A DNA stretch of 64,000 nucleotides, taken from positions 103,249 through 167,248 of the forward strand of contig CAIPAI010000057.1 of NCBI GenBank assembly GCA_903863015.1, written 5' to 3'. Positions 17,604 to 25,068 of this stretch are shown piece by piece. Source of the stretch: an uncultured Actinomycetes bacterium (GTDB lineage Bacteria; Actinomycetota; Actinomycetes; Nanopelagicales; Nanopelagicaceae). Positions within the stretch are counted from its first letter, which is position 1; every line of letters starts with the position of its first letter. A model generated the notes under the pieces. The model saw nothing but the letters and a program-made list of their open reading frames with translations, searched no databases and was not told the DNA's origin. Both the position numbers and the translations under genes were made by a program.

Positions 17604-17846
17604 ATGAACGAAGTAGAGCGGTGGAGCGCATTGGCGACCCAGGAGCTCGGCATAGCAATACCCATCGACATCGCGGGGATCCTGGATCTCACCAAGGAGG
17701 TCGCTCACGGGGTGACTCGGCCAGCTGCCCCGGTGGCCGCCTACCTCCTTGGACTCGTACAAGGGAGCGATCCGAGCCAAGTAGCAGTTGCGGAAGCGAC
17801 TTTGCGGCGCCTGGCGGCAGAGTGGGAGCCAGATTCGGCCCGTTAG
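17604..17846 (+). CDS. DUF6457-like small protein next to mobA
   Basis: 80 residues, Ala-rich and helical. The pattern ERWSALATQELGI, then ILDLTKEVAHGVTRPAAPV, then a hydrophobic AAYLLGLVQG helix, matches my memory of the DUF6457 family, usually found beside molybdopterin-guanine dinucleotide genes in actinobacteria. The start ATG at 17604 has GAGGTAGGGA upstream; the frame is open further upstream but there it overlaps mobA. Function is unknown; context suggests a role tied to molybdenum cofactor maturation. Promoter elements and tRNA-Thr follow. Confidence 0.65.
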   Translation: MNEVERWSALATQELGIAIPIDIAGILDLTKEVAHGVTRPAAPVAAYLLGLVQGSDPSQVAVAEATLRRLAAEWEPDSAR

Positions 17847-17863
17847 TACCAGGGTCAGTGGGG

Positions 17864-17905
17864 CGGCTCGCGGATTTCGCGCCCCTCCGAGCCGGCGTGT
17901 ACCCT
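17864..17905 (+). promoter_or_regulatory. Promoter candidate of the tRNA-Thr/tRNA-Met unit with flanking inverted repeat
   Basis: A -10 like TACCCT (17900-17905) lies about 35 bp before tRNA-Thr. A 7-bp inverted repeat, CGGCTCG (17864-17870) and CGAGCCG (17888-17894), brackets the place where the -35 would fall (TTCGCG, 17876-17881, weak). The layout resembles the hairpin/promoter overlap seen before rplJ and rpsL. Confidence 0.35.
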
Positions 17906-17939
17906 GGGCTGGCTGAAGCCTCTCCGGGGGCAGTAGCGA

Positions 17940-18012
17940 GCCCCCTTAGCTCAGTAGGTAGAGCGTCTCCATGGTAAGGAGAAGGTCTACGGTTCGATTC
18001 CGTAAGGGGGCC
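17940..18012 (+). tRNA. tRNA-Thr (GGU)
   Basis: 73 nt cloverleaf. Acceptor GCCCCCT pairs perfectly with AGGGGGC, D stem GCTC/GAGC, anticodon stem TCTCC/GGAGA with loop ATGGTAA giving anticodon GGT, T stem TACGG/CCGTA with loop TTCGATT. CCA is not encoded. It lies 53 bp before tRNA-Met in the order conserved in actinobacteria before rpmG. Confidence 0.96.
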
Positions 18013-18065
18013 CTGGTTCTTCCCTCTTCAACGGGCATCTGGCTTGCTGAGGCGTGCGGAGCTGG

Positions 18066-18139
18066 GGCGGGGTAGCTCAGTCTGGTAGAGCAAGCGGCTC
18101 ATAATCGCTGTGTCGCCGGTTCAAGTCCGGCCTCCGCTA
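18066..18139 (+). tRNA. tRNA-Met (CAU), probably elongator
   Basis: 74 nt cloverleaf with anticodon loop CTCATAA. The acceptor GGCGGGG pairs with CTCCGCT with two G-U pairs, the anticodon stem is AGCGG/TCGCT, and the T stem is GCCGG/CCGGC. The anticodon stem lacks the three G-C pairs of initiator tRNA and the position after tRNA-Thr and before rpmG is that of elongator Met in mycobacteria. A lysidine-modified tRNA-Ile2 cannot be strictly excluded. CCA is not encoded. Confidence 0.9.
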
Positions 18140-18182
18140 CAAAGTAGGACAAGTAGGGCTGGGAACGAGTGGGCAAGAGTGG

Positions 18183-18230
18183 GTAAGTCTGGCGACTTAC
18201 GCAGGATTTTCCGGAAAGGTACCTCTCCGG
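18183..18230 (+). promoter_or_regulatory. Two small hairpins in the tRNA-Met to rpmG gap
   Basis: GTAAGT/ACTTAC (18183-18188 with 18195-18200) is followed by GCAGGATTTT, which could be a weak terminator for the tRNAs. CCGGA/TCCGG (18211-18215 with 18226-18230) follows. Either could also be part of the rpmG 5' leader. No further feature is seen in this 178-bp gap. Confidence 0.3.
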
Positions 18231-18317
18231 GTAGCCTTCTCACGTTCCAGAAGCACGTTCATGGAGTTAACGGGAAGCCCGGTTGGGTTTCGTTTCTAGG
18301 TTTTGAGGGGAGCCGTC

Positions 18318-18488
18318 ATGGCCAGCAAGAGCGCCGACATTCGGCCAAAGATCACCATGGCATGCGTGGAGTGCAAAGAGCGCAACTACATCACCAAGAA
18401 GAACCGTCGTAACGATCCAGACCGCATGGAGCTGAAGAAGTTCTGCCCACGCTGCAAGTTGTCGACCGTTCACCGCGAGACTCGCTAA
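18318..18488 (+). CDS. rpmG: 50S ribosomal protein L33
   Basis: 56 residues. Start at 18318 is chosen because the protein then begins [10 protein letters not shown], as in actinobacterial L33, and GAGGGGAG lies upstream; an ATG 15 bp earlier is in frame but would disrupt that site. Two CxxC pairs (CVEC and CPRC) show the zinc-binding C+ form. Position between tRNA-Met and hadA is the classic actinobacterial one. The window contains no zinc-free paralogue. Confidence 0.95.
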   Translation: MASKSADIRPKITMACVECKERNYITKKNRRNDPDRMELKKFCPRCKLSTVHRETR

Positions 18489-18500
18489 TTACCGAGCCTC

Positions 18501-18902
18501 ATGGCTCTCTCTGCTGAATTCTTAGGGCGCACTTACCGCGCCGATGCAGCTCATATTGTTTCAGCTGATGAAGTTCGTGCATTCCTGCACGCCATCGGTG
18601 AACCCTCAGGAGATATCGCACCGCCCACTTTTGCGATCAAGCTAGCGCTCGCGGAATCTGAATCGGTAATGAAGAGTCCTGAACTTGGTCTCGACTGGAG
18701 TCGGGTAGTGCATGGCGATCAGAGATTTGAATACCATCGCCCCATTCGCGTAGGCGATGCGCTTGATTGCGAAACCGTGATTGACGCCATTAAATCGGTA
18801 GCCGGAAACGACATCATCACTACTCGTTGCGATCTCACAACCAATAGCGAATTGATAGTGCGTTCATGGGCTGTGCTCTTCTTTAGGGGTCCAGAGAAAT
18901 GA
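18501..18902 (+). CDS. hadA: HadA-like subunit of (3R)-hydroxyacyl-ACP dehydratase
   Basis: 133 residues with the MaoC/FAS1-like N-terminal hot-dog fold: LGRTYRADAAHIVSADEVRAF at the start, PPTFAIKLAL (about 41-50), and HGDQRFEYHRPIRVGDAL (about 71-88). In the mycobacterial system HadA binds the acyl chain and lacks the catalytic residues, which are on HadB; the pair dehydrates 3-hydroxyacyl chains in FAS-II. Starts 12 bp after rpmG and its TGA overlaps the hadB ATG by 4 bp, so the two are translationally coupled. No strong ribosome binding site is visible before its own ATG. Confidence 0.85.
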   Translation: MALSAEFLGRTYRADAAHIVSADEVRAFLHAIGEPSGDIAPPTFAIKLALAESESVMKSPELGLDWSRVVHGDQRFEYHRPIRVGDALDCETVIDAIKSVAGNDIITTRCDLTTNSELIVRSWAVLFFRGPEK

Positions 18903-19324
18903 GCCGAATCTCTTACTCTTCATTAACGGTTGGCAGCGCGTTGCCGGAGCGAAGTTTTCAGATCACTCGTGCAGACCTCAAAACGTATGCAGATGCCAGC
19001 GGTGATCAGAATCCCATTCATCAAGATGAAGCATTCGCGATAAGTGTGGGGCTACCCAATCTCATCGCGCACGGTATGTACACCATGGCACTTGCTGGGA
19101 AGTACATCACCGATTGGGCGGGCGAGCTCACTGCACTCGCAGAGTTTGGTGTGCGCTTCACTAAGCCGGTAATTGTGCCGGCAGATGTACCCGCCACCGT
19201 TATCTTCACAGGTTCGGTAACTGAGCTACTCCCTGGTAATCGCGCGAAGGTTGAGATCCTCGCGATGAGTGACGGGGTCAAGGTACTCGGTCAGGCTCGA
19301 GCCGTTGTCGTTTGCGATGAGTGA
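18899..19324 (+). CDS. hadB: HadB-like catalytic subunit of (3R)-hydroxyacyl-ACP dehydratase
   Basis: 141 residues, a MaoC hot-dog domain with the hydratase motif YADASGDQNPIHQDEAFA. D36 and H41 sit at the same numbers as the catalytic Asp/His of mycobacterial HadB. GLPNLIAHGMYTMALAG is the conserved central helix. It would form a heterodimer with HadA. No hadC follows, unlike in mycobacteria, so HadAB is probably the only form here. It overlaps the next gene's ATG by 8 bp. Confidence 0.9.
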   Translation: MSRISYSSLTVGSALPERSFQITRADLKTYADASGDQNPIHQDEAFAISVGLPNLIAHGMYTMALAGKYITDWAGELTALAEFGVRFTKPVIVPADVPATVIFTGSVTELLPGNRAKVEILAMSDGVKVLGQARAVVVCDE

Positions 19325-20225
19325 GGCACCCGTTGATGTCATCGCGCTCGCAGAAGCTCGCAAGCTCGCTAAAGCCACGAAGGACTTTGCCCTTGCTGAC
19401 CACCTGAGAGAAGAGATCTCAGTGCTTGGATGGCAGATAAAAGATCTGCCGGGTTCGTATGAACTCTCACCACAACCCACCTTCGAAACTTTCACCTCGT
19501 TCGATGATGTTCCAGAAACGCCTACCAACGCGCGCTACCTCGCCCTCATCAAAGTAGATGGATGGTTGGAAGATATTAAGACGTGCACTGATGCCTTGCA
19601 CGAGCGCGCACCCGAAGTGGCGGTATTACTTGTTGATGTCTCCGGTGATACGGAAATTGCTGAAGGGGTTCATCACATCGCGTCAGCCCATGGCTTCCAC
19701 GAAATCCACCTCACGCGCGATCCAGGGTGGGGTCCCGTAATGCGCTCGGCATCTGAGAAGTTCCACGCGGAGAACATCATCTTGATGGATCCTTCAACAG
19801 TGCTCTTAGAAAATCCGATTCCCGCAATTGATGCGACCCTCGCGGATCCTGGCGTCGTCGCAGTGGGGTGGCGTGGTGCATTGGTGAATATTGAAGATGC
19901 TTGGCGCACCGTTGACGATAAAGGTCCAGGCGAAGTCGATGTACTGCTTGGCTACTTCATGGCAGTGCGCAGAAAGGCATTGCTCGCGACCGAGGCCCCC
20001 CATACCAAGGCGCTCTTTTATCGAAACGCGGATCTAGAACTTTCCTTGGAATTGCGCGCGCATGGTGGGCGGCTCGTGGCACTCGATCTTCCGCTTGCAC
20101 AAGGGCGTCATCGGGGATACCACGATTCTGAGCCAGCAATGCGTGAGCGGGAATCGAAGAAGAATTACGACCGAATATTGGCGAAGTTTCGTGGACGTAG
20201 CGAGATTCTCTCGCCTCGTCGCTAG
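19317..20225 (+). CDS. GT2-like protein with an N-terminal CysS-tail-like segment
   Basis: 302 residues. Start ATG at 19317 lies within the hadB end. Residues about 9-48 (ALAEARKLAKATKDFALADH followed by LREEISVLGWQIKD) closely resemble the C-terminal tail of cysteinyl-tRNA synthetase, the A-R-x-x-K-D-F-x-x-A-D-x-L-R-x-x-L pattern. After a linker, residues about 70-285 look like a GT-A domain: LALIKVDGW, ILMDPSTVLLENP where a DxD would lie (degenerate), DVLLGYFMAVRRKAL and FYRNADLELSLELRAHG, as in family 2 glycosyltransferases. Catalytic activity is uncertain because the metal motif is altered. It is placed between hadB and murB (20 bp gap), suggesting an envelope role. I do not know a named homologue. 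Confidence 0.6.
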   Translation: MSEAPVDVIALAEARKLAKATKDFALADHLREEISVLGWQIKDLPGSYELSPQPTFETFTSFDDVPETPTNARYLALIKVDGWLEDIKTCTDALHERAPEVAVLLVDVSGDTEIAEGVHHIASAHGFHEIHLTRDPGWGPVMRSASEKFHAENIILMDPSTVLLENPIPAIDATLADPGVVAVGWRGALVNIEDAWRTVDDKGPGEVDVLLGYFMAVRRKALLATEAPHTKALFYRNADLELSLELRAHGGRLVALDLPLAQGRHRGYHDSEPAMRERESKKNYDRILAKFRGRSEILSPRR

Positions 20226-20233
20226 CAAACGCC

Positions 20234-20239
20234 TACGCT
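20234..20239 (+). promoter_or_regulatory. Leaderless -10 element of murB
   Basis: TACGCT is followed by CGCACT and the ATG at 20246, giving TANNNT-N6-ATG. No Shine-Dalgarno sequence precedes murB although the upstream gene ends only 20 bp away. Confidence 0.5.
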
Positions 20240-20245
20240 CGCACT

Positions 20246-21250
20246 ATGACAACTCGAGCAGCAGATCTCACCACCCTTCGGGTAGGGGGAGAGATCGCCA
20301 CTTTTGTAGAGGTCAGTACCGAGTCGGACTTCATCGCGGCTCTGGGCAAGTTTCCTGATGCACTCGTTGTTGGAGGCGGTTCAAACTTGCTCTTTGTGGG
20401 TGGTAGATGTGAAAGGCCATTGATTAAAGTAAGTACGTCCGGCATTGCTCATGAAGTAGATGCATGTAGCGGCGCTACGTGGACCGTGAGCGCCGGTGAG
20501 AATTGGGATGACTTTGTACTGGCCACTATTAAGGCCGGCTGCGCAGGGTTAGAAACTTTGAGCGGGATCCCTGGCACCGTGGGCGCTTCACCAATACAAA
20601 ACATTGGTGCTTATGGAACCGAACTCACCGCATCGGTTGCGCGGGTACGAGTCTTTGATCGTAAATCCGGTGAGGTGCGCACTTTTGCAGCGGCTGAATG
20701 TGGCTTCGGCTATCGCACCTCTCTCTTTAAGAAAGAAGTCGACCGCTTCGCGGTGCTTGAAGTAACTTTCCAATTGCGAGTGGGAGAGATGAGTAACGAT
20801 GTCACTTACCCAGAGCTCGCAGCAGAACTCAAGATTAATGTCGGCGAGCGAGCGGCGGTGACGGCTGTTCGGGCAGCGGTATTGAAGATTCGCGCGCGTA
20901 AAGGAATGGTCCTAAGCGACGACGACACCGATACATGGTCTGCAGGTTCGTTCTTCATTAACCCGACGCTCCCTGCATCACAGATCCCCGCTGGCGCGCC
21001 TGTTTGGGAACAAGAAGATGGCAGAGTCAAAACTTCAGCTGCGTGGTTAATCGAAAAATCGGGCACCAGCAAGGGCGAACGTTTCGGTAATGCCGCGGTG
21101 TCGTCTAAGCACGTCTTGGCACTTACTAATACGGGGAACGCATCTAGCGAAGAGATCATTGAAGCTGCGCGGACGATTTGCGCACGCGTCGAGCAAAGTT
21201 TTGGTATCACCTTGCAGCCAGAGGTGCGAATTGTTGGAGCACAGTTATGA
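20246..21250 (+). CDS. murB: UDP-N-acetylenolpyruvoylglucosamine reductase MurB
   Basis: 334 residues; reduces UDP-GlcNAc-enolpyruvate to UDP-MurNAc with NADPH and FAD in the cytoplasm. FAD-binding motif VVGGGSNLLF (about 41-50) and SGIPGTVGASPIQNIGAYG (about 106-124) are typical. Active-site residues are all present: R157 in GFGYRTS, S235 in WSAGSFFINP and E326 in LQPEVRIVG. The layout is type I MurB. The gene overlaps the next one by 4 bp (ATGA). It has a leaderless-type -10 directly upstream, so it may be transcribed independently of the GT2-like gene. Confidence 0.95.
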   Translation: MTTRAADLTTLRVGGEIATFVEVSTESDFIAALGKFPDALVVGGGSNLLFVGGRCERPLIKVSTSGIAHEVDACSGATWTVSAGENWDDFVLATIKAGCAGLETLSGIPGTVGASPIQNIGAYGTELTASVARVRVFDRKSGEVRTFAAAECGFGYRTSLFKKEVDRFAVLEVTFQLRVGEMSNDVTYPELAAELKINVGERAAVTAVRAAVLKIRARKGMVLSDDDTDTWSAGSFFINPTLPASQIPAGAPVWEQEDGRVKTSAAWLIEKSGTSKGERFGNAAVSSKHVLALTNTGNASSEEIIEAARTICARVEQSFGITLQPEVRIVGAQL

Positions 21251-21984
21251 GTAGTACCGCGGTCATCGGTGGCGCAGGGAAAACCGGCCAAGCCATTTTG
21301 GGCGCTCTTGCCGCCCGACATTTGGAAAGCCGATCGCTCACCCGCGCCGACATCGATCTCAATACCGGGGCGGGATTAGTGGAGTCACTCCGTGGTTGCC
21401 ATGCGCTCTACGCGCTCGCTCCTAATTTTCACCCAGACGAAGTAGCCATCGCGAAGCGAGTAGTCGATGCGGCGCGCGAAGCGGGTGTTACTCGGGTCGT
21501 CTTCCACTCTGTTTTGCAACCGCAATTGAGTGCGATGCCTCATCACTTAGCTAAGTCGCGGGCGGAAGAAGTCGTTATTAACTCCGGATTGGAGTGGGCG
21601 ATTTTGCAGCCCGGTCCGTATGCGCAGAATTTCAACCCAGAAGTCGTGGGCGCCCTGGGATATCGAGCGGATGCGCCATTCTCCTTTGTGGACTTAGCTG
21701 ATGTGGGTCAGGCGGCTGTGCGCCTGCTTACCGACGGTGCTACTACTTACGGAATTTTCGAGGCGTGTGGTCCGACGACATCGGTGAGCGAAGTAGCCAG
21801 CCTGCTCGGTTGGCCAGTGCAGGAGCGCGCGTTTACGCCTTCGGATGATTCGTACGCCCAAAAATGCCTCGCTGCCATGTTCGCCTATTACACCGAGCAT
21901 GGCCTGCAGGGAAGTTCGCTCGCACTGAAGGCGCTCCTGGATCGAGAACCCACCCATGCTGTCAGCGCTTTAAAGCGCAGCTAG
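21247..21984 (+). CDS. NmrA-like NAD(P)-binding protein
   Basis: 245 residues. The atypical short-chain dehydrogenase fold starts with the Rossmann motif AVIGGAGKTGQAI; VTRVVFHSVLQPQLSAMPHH and LEWAILQPGPYAQN follow the pattern of the NmrA/TMR subfamily, whose members act as redox sensors or reductases. The usual YxxxK catalytic pair is not evident, so an enzymatic role is uncertain. The chosen start overlaps the murB stop, implying translational coupling. The gene is convergent with the aminotransferase gene (12 bp gap) and no terminator hairpin is visible between them. Confidence 0.75.
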   Translation: MSSTAVIGGAGKTGQAILGALAARHLESRSLTRADIDLNTGAGLVESLRGCHALYALAPNFHPDEVAIAKRVVDAAREAGVTRVVFHSVLQPQLSAMPHHLAKSRAEEVVINSGLEWAILQPGPYAQNFNPEVVGALGYRADAPFSFVDLADVGQAAVRLLTDGATTYGIFEACGPTTSVSEVASLLGWPVQERAFTPSDDSYAQKCLAAMFAYYTEHGLQGSSLALKALLDREPTHAVSALKRS

Positions 21985-21996
21985 CCAATCGAAAAG

Positions 21997-23223
21997 TTAC
22001 TTCGCTTCTCCGAGTAACTTCTGAATGCGTGTGACGCCCTCGATGAGGTCTTCATCGCCAAGTGCATATGAGAGACGTAGGTAACCGCTCGGCCCGAACG
22101 CTTCTCCGGGTACAACAGCAACCTCAACCTCTTCAAGAATTAAATTCGCAAGCTCTGCTGAAGTGTGCGGACGCTTTCCGCGTATTTCTTTGCCGAGCAG
22201 ATCCTTGACGCATGGATACACATAGAAGGCACCGAGTGGAGTTGGACATTGCACACCAGGAATTTCGTTGAGCATCTTCACCATGATTTTGCGACGACGA
22301 TCAAAGGCCACCCGCATCGCATCTACCGCAGTGAGGTCACCTTGTAGCGCCGCGATGGCTGCACGTTGCGAAACGTTTGATACGTTGCTTGAGAGATGTG
22401 ACTGCAAATTGCTTGCAGCTTTGATGACATCCTTGGGGCCAATCATCCAGCCCACGCGCCAACCGGTCATCGCGTACGTCTTTGCAACGCCGTTCAAGAT
22501 GACGCATGTGTCAGCAAGTTCTGGAACAACGACTGGCATGCTTGGCGCGGTGGCGCCGTCATAAAGTAGGTGTTCATAAATTTCATCTGTGATTACCCAG
22601 ATGCCGTGCTTCAAAGCCCACTTACCAATCGCTTCTACTTGCTCGCGTGAGTAAACCGCGCCGGTGGGATTTGAAGGTGAGCAGAAGAGCAAGGCCTTTG
22701 TCTTTGAAGTGCGGGCGGCTTCGAGTTGTTCTACGGAAACGAGATAACCGCTCTCTTCGCCGGCGAATACTTCGATCGCGGTACCGCCTGCGAGCTTGAC
22801 GCACTCTGGATAAGTGGTCCAGTAAGGGGAGGGGAGGAGCACTTCATCGCCTGCCCCCACGATGGTGGCAAATGCTTGGTAGACCGCTTGCTTGCCGCCG
22901 TTAGTGATTAAGACTTGGTCGGCGGTGATGGCATAGCCGGAGTCGCGCACTGTCTTGGCCACTACTGCTTCGCGCATCTCTGGAAGTCCAGCGGCGGGGG
23001 TATAGCGATGGTTGGCTACCACTCCGGTGGCGGCGGCTGCAGCGGCCACGATGTAGTCGGGGGTAGGGAAGTCGGGTTCGCCGGCTCCGAAGCCGATCAC
23101 CGGGCGCCCAGCGGCCTTTAATGCCTTCGCCTTGGCATCGACTGCCAGGGTGGCCGATTCCGCGATCGCGGCAATTCGGGGGCTGATCCGGGGGCTGATC
23201 CGGGGGCTATTACCTGAGCTCAT
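21997..23223 (-). CDS. Class I aminotransferase, aspartate transaminase-like
   Basis: 408 residues, PLP fold type I. K248 in [17 protein letters not shown] is the Schiff-base lysine; [13 protein letters not shown] (about 45-57), [12 protein letters not shown] (181-192) and [13 protein letters not shown] (211-223) are the other cofactor and substrate motifs, and LRLSYAL near the end carries the substrate-carboxylate Arg. Most like the Ib-type aspartate aminotransferases found next to secE in actinobacteria. The N-terminus contains three tandem SPRI units encoded by 12-bp repeats (about 23174-23208). The upstream region has a GAAAGAGA ribosome binding site and faces the tRNA-Trp promoter. Confidence 0.88.
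   Translation of the reverse strand: MSSGNSPRISPRISPRIAAIAESATLAVDAKAKALKAAGRPVIGFGAGEPDFPTPDYIVAAAAAATGVVANHRYTPAAGLPEMREAVVAKTVRDSGYAITADQVLITNGGKQAVYQAFATIVGAGDEVLLPSPYWTTYPECVKLAGGTAIEVFAGEESGYLVSVEQLEAARTSKTKALLFCSPSNPTGAVYSREQVEAIGKWALKHGIWVITDEIYEHLLYDGATAPSMPVVVPELADTCVILNGVAKTYAMTGWRVGWMIGPKDVIKAASNLQSHLSSNVSNVSQRAAIAALQGDLTAVDAMRVAFDRRRKIMVKMLNEIPGVQCPTPLGAFYVYPCVKDLLGKEIRGKRPHTSAELANLILEEVEVAVVPGEAFGPSGYLRLSYALGDEDLIEGVTRIQKLLGEAK
23174..23208 (-). repeat. Three 12-bp tandem units at the aminotransferase N-terminus
   Basis: On the plus strand gggggctgatcc is repeated with almost no change, encoding S-P-R-I three times. Family members normally carry one such segment (SxRI), so the extra copies look like recent slippage. 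Confidence 0.8.
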
Positions 23224-23288
23224 GACGGGTCTCTTTCAGGTCGAGAAGTTGGCGTGGAAAGTGCTAATCCTGCCGTCATAGCCTAGGG

Positions 23289-23331
23289 GACACCCCCGGG
23301 TTAGACCTGAGCGTAGGTGTCGCCTTAGACT
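23289..23331 (+). promoter_or_regulatory. Promoter of the tRNA-Trp-secE-nusG unit, with small inverted repeat
   Basis: -35 TAGACC (23302-23307), an 18-bp spacer and -10 TAGACT (23326-23331). GACACC (23289-23294) and GGTGTC (23316-23321) form a 6-bp inverted repeat that brackets the -35, with the 3' arm inside the spacer. The upstream gene is divergent, so a terminator is not needed here; an operator is conceivable. Confidence 0.5.
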
Positions 23332-23402
23332 CACTCTTCTTGGCGAATTCGCCATGCTTTCGCGCGCCCTTTTGGGAGTTCGAGCATGGAGGGCAAGTCC
23401 AG

Positions 23403-23475
23403 AGGGTAGTAGCTCAATTGGTAGAGTTCCGGTCTCCAAAACCGGCGGTTGGGGGTTCAAGTCCCTCCTGCCCTG
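23403..23475 (+). tRNA. tRNA-Trp (CCA)
   Basis: 73 nt cloverleaf. Acceptor AGGGTAG pairs with CTGCCCT (one G-U), D stem GCTC/GAGT, anticodon stem CCGGT/ACCGG with loop CTCCAAA and anticodon CCA, T stem GGGGG/CCCTC with loop TTCAAGT, discriminator G. CCA end is not encoded. Its place just before secE is conserved in actinobacteria. Confidence 0.96.
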
Positions 23476-23535
23476 CACTGATGAGTTTGCACGAAAGAGT
23501 TTGCACGATCGAGCAATCGAACGAGAGGTTAGCGG

Positions 23536-23760
23536 ATGAGTGAAGAAGCAAAGCGTGGCGCTGAGGCGACCAAGCGCGGACCGCGCCTGGGTCTCTTCTA
23601 TCGCCAAGTGCTCTTTGAATTGCGCAAGGTCGTATGGCCTACGCGCAAACAACTCACGACCTACACCAGCGTCGTCCTTGTCTTTGTTACGGCGATCATC
23701 TTCGTTGTATCGCTCTTCGACCTTGGTCTCACCAAGCTCGTCTTCTGGGTCTTTGGTTAA
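23536..23760 (+). CDS. secE: Preprotein translocase subunit SecE
   Basis: 74 residues, the short single-span form. A basic N-terminal part ends in the conserved amphipathic segment FELRKVVWPTRKQL (about 27-40), followed by one membrane helix (about 43-70, TSVVLVFVTAIIFVVSLF). SecE clamps SecY in the inner membrane channel. GAGAGG lies before the ATG. It follows tRNA-Trp by 60 bp and precedes nusG by 13 bp. Confidence 0.95.
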   Translation: MSEEAKRGAEATKRGPRLGLFYRQVLFELRKVVWPTRKQLTTYTSVVLVFVTAIIFVVSLFDLGLTKLVFWVFG

Positions 23761-23773
23761 GGGGTAAGAGAAC

Positions 23774-24526
23774 ATGAGTGAAGATTTCTCGTTCGAAGAT
23801 GCGCTGGCGCAAGCAAGTTCTGAAGAAGAACTGGGTGCCGAAAGCGGGCTCGTCGCACCAACATATGTTGATGAAGACGACGCTCCACCCGCGATTCTCG
23901 ATGATATCGAGGGCAGCGATTTCGAAGAGTCCGAAGAAGAAGAGAAGCTCGATGATCCCATGGAGGAATTTCGCGCCAAGCTTCGCCTTGCACCTGGTGA
24001 TTGGTATGTAGTGCACTCATACGCGGGTTACGAAAACCGCGTGCGCTCTAACCTTGAAAACCGTACTCAATCTTTGGGAATGGAAGATTACATTTTCCAG
24101 ATCGAAGTTCCACAAGAAGAAGTTACTGAAATTAAGAATGGACAGCGCAAGCAAGTCAAGCGCAATGTCTTCCCTGGTTATGTTCTCGTGCGCATGGAAC
24201 TCACGGATGAGTCCTGGTCTACAGTACGTAACACCCCTGGAGTTACTGGCTTTGTCGGTCATACGCACCGACCAAGTCCGTTAACACTGGATGAGGTCGA
24301 GAAGATTCTCGCACCGCACCCAGTAAAGAAGTCTGACAAGCCGGAAATCCGAGTTGTCGACTTCGAAGTGGGCGAATCGGTCACCGTTATGGATGGTCCG
24401 TTTGCCACACTGCCTGCCTCGATTAACGAGATCATGCCCGAACAGCAAAAGCTCAAGGTTCTGGTCTCTATCTTCGGTCGGGAAACCCCGGTCGAACTTT
24501 CATTCAGCCAAGTTCAGAAACTCTGA
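23774..24526 (+). CDS. nusG: Transcription termination/antitermination factor NusG
   Basis: 250 residues. An acidic, disordered N-terminal extension of about 70 residues (runs of Glu/Asp, [11 protein letters not shown]) is typical of actinobacteria. The NGN domain starts near [18 protein letters not shown], and a KOW domain near the C-terminus contains [17 protein letters not shown]. NusG binds the RNA polymerase clamp, links it to Rho or the ribosome and suppresses or promotes pausing. AAGGGGTAAGAG precedes the ATG. Confidence 0.96.
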   Translation: MSEDFSFEDALAQASSEEELGAESGLVAPTYVDEDDAPPAILDDIEGSDFEESEEEEKLDDPMEEFRAKLRLAPGDWYVVHSYAGYENRVRSNLENRTQSLGMEDYIFQIEVPQEEVTEIKNGQRKQVKRNVFPGYVLVRMELTDESWSTVRNTPGVTGFVGHTHRPSPLTLDEVEKILAPHPVKKSDKPEIRVVDFEVGESVTVMDGPFATLPASINEIMPEQQKLKVLVSIFGRETPVELSFSQVQKL

Positions 24527-24553
24527 TCTCGGTCACACGTAAGGACCCGCAGA

Positions 24554-24985
24554 ATGCCTCCGAAGAAAAAACTCGCAGCCATCATCAAGCTGCAGATCCA
24601 AGCCGGTGCGGCTACTCCAGCGCCACCAGTTGGTCCTGCTCTTGGTCAGCATGGCGTGAACATCATGGAATTCGTTAAGGCGTACAACGCCGCAACGGAT
24701 AGTCAAAAGGGTCAAATCATTCCGGTTGAAATCTCGGTCTATGAAGATCGTTCTTTCACCTTCGTGACAAAGACTCCGCCAGCATCGCGCTTGATCCTTA
24801 AGGCTGCTGGTGTTGAAAAGGGTTCGCCAATTCCGCACAAGCAAAAGGTTGCCAACATCACCCAAGCTCAGGTTCGCGAAATTGCACAAACCAAAATGAC
24901 AGATCTCAACGCCAACGATCTCGATGCTGCAAGCTTGATCATCGCTGGTACCGCTCGCTCAATGGGCATCACGGTTTCCGAGTAA
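24554..24985 (+). CDS. rplK: 50S ribosomal protein L11
   Basis: 143 residues, full length. The N-terminal domain has the [20 protein letters not shown] loop with the prolines bound by thiostrepton-class drugs, and the C-terminal rRNA-binding domain ends [20 protein letters not shown]. It lies at the GTPase-associated centre. 27 bp after nusG and followed by the L1-type leader and rplA. Confidence 0.97.
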   Translation: MPPKKKLAAIIKLQIQAGAATPAPPVGPALGQHGVNIMEFVKAYNAATDSQKGQIIPVEISVYEDRSFTFVTKTPPASRLILKAAGVEKGSPIPHKQKVANITQAQVREIAQTKMTDLNANDLDAASLIIAGTARSMGITVSE

Positions 24986-25012
24986 TTACTCGTTAACAAC
25001 AACTCAAGAAGT

Positions 25013-25046
25013 TTGTGGGAGAACCTCGCTGGTTCGTTGACCACAA
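25013..25046 (+). promoter_or_regulatory. L1-binding-site mimic in the rplK-rplA gap
   Basis: Stem TTGTGG (25013-25018) pairs with CCACAA (25041-25046). Inside it an asymmetric internal loop GAG opposite CGTTGA is followed by stem AACC/GGTT (25022-25025 with 25031-25034) and loop TCGCT. A GUGGGAG...UGACCAC arrangement is the signature shared by the 23S rRNA L1 site and known L1 autoregulatory mRNA sites. It sits 23 bases before the rplA start, so L1 could repress its own translation. Confidence 0.7.
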
Positions 25047-25068
25047 CTCCGAAAATGAAGGAGCAGAA

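Noticed and set aside
23236..23979. Minus-strand 247-codon open frame across tRNA-Trp, secE and the nusG start
   Set aside because: It is antisense to tRNA-Trp and contains RDLNPQPPVLETGTLP, the well-known false protein made by translating the tRNA complement; Ser-rich part is the complement of the acidic NusG extension.
25015..25068. Longer rplA start at 25015
   Set aside because: It would add 18 residues not seen in L1 proteins and bury the L1-site mimic; the ATG at 25069 has a proper AAGGAG.
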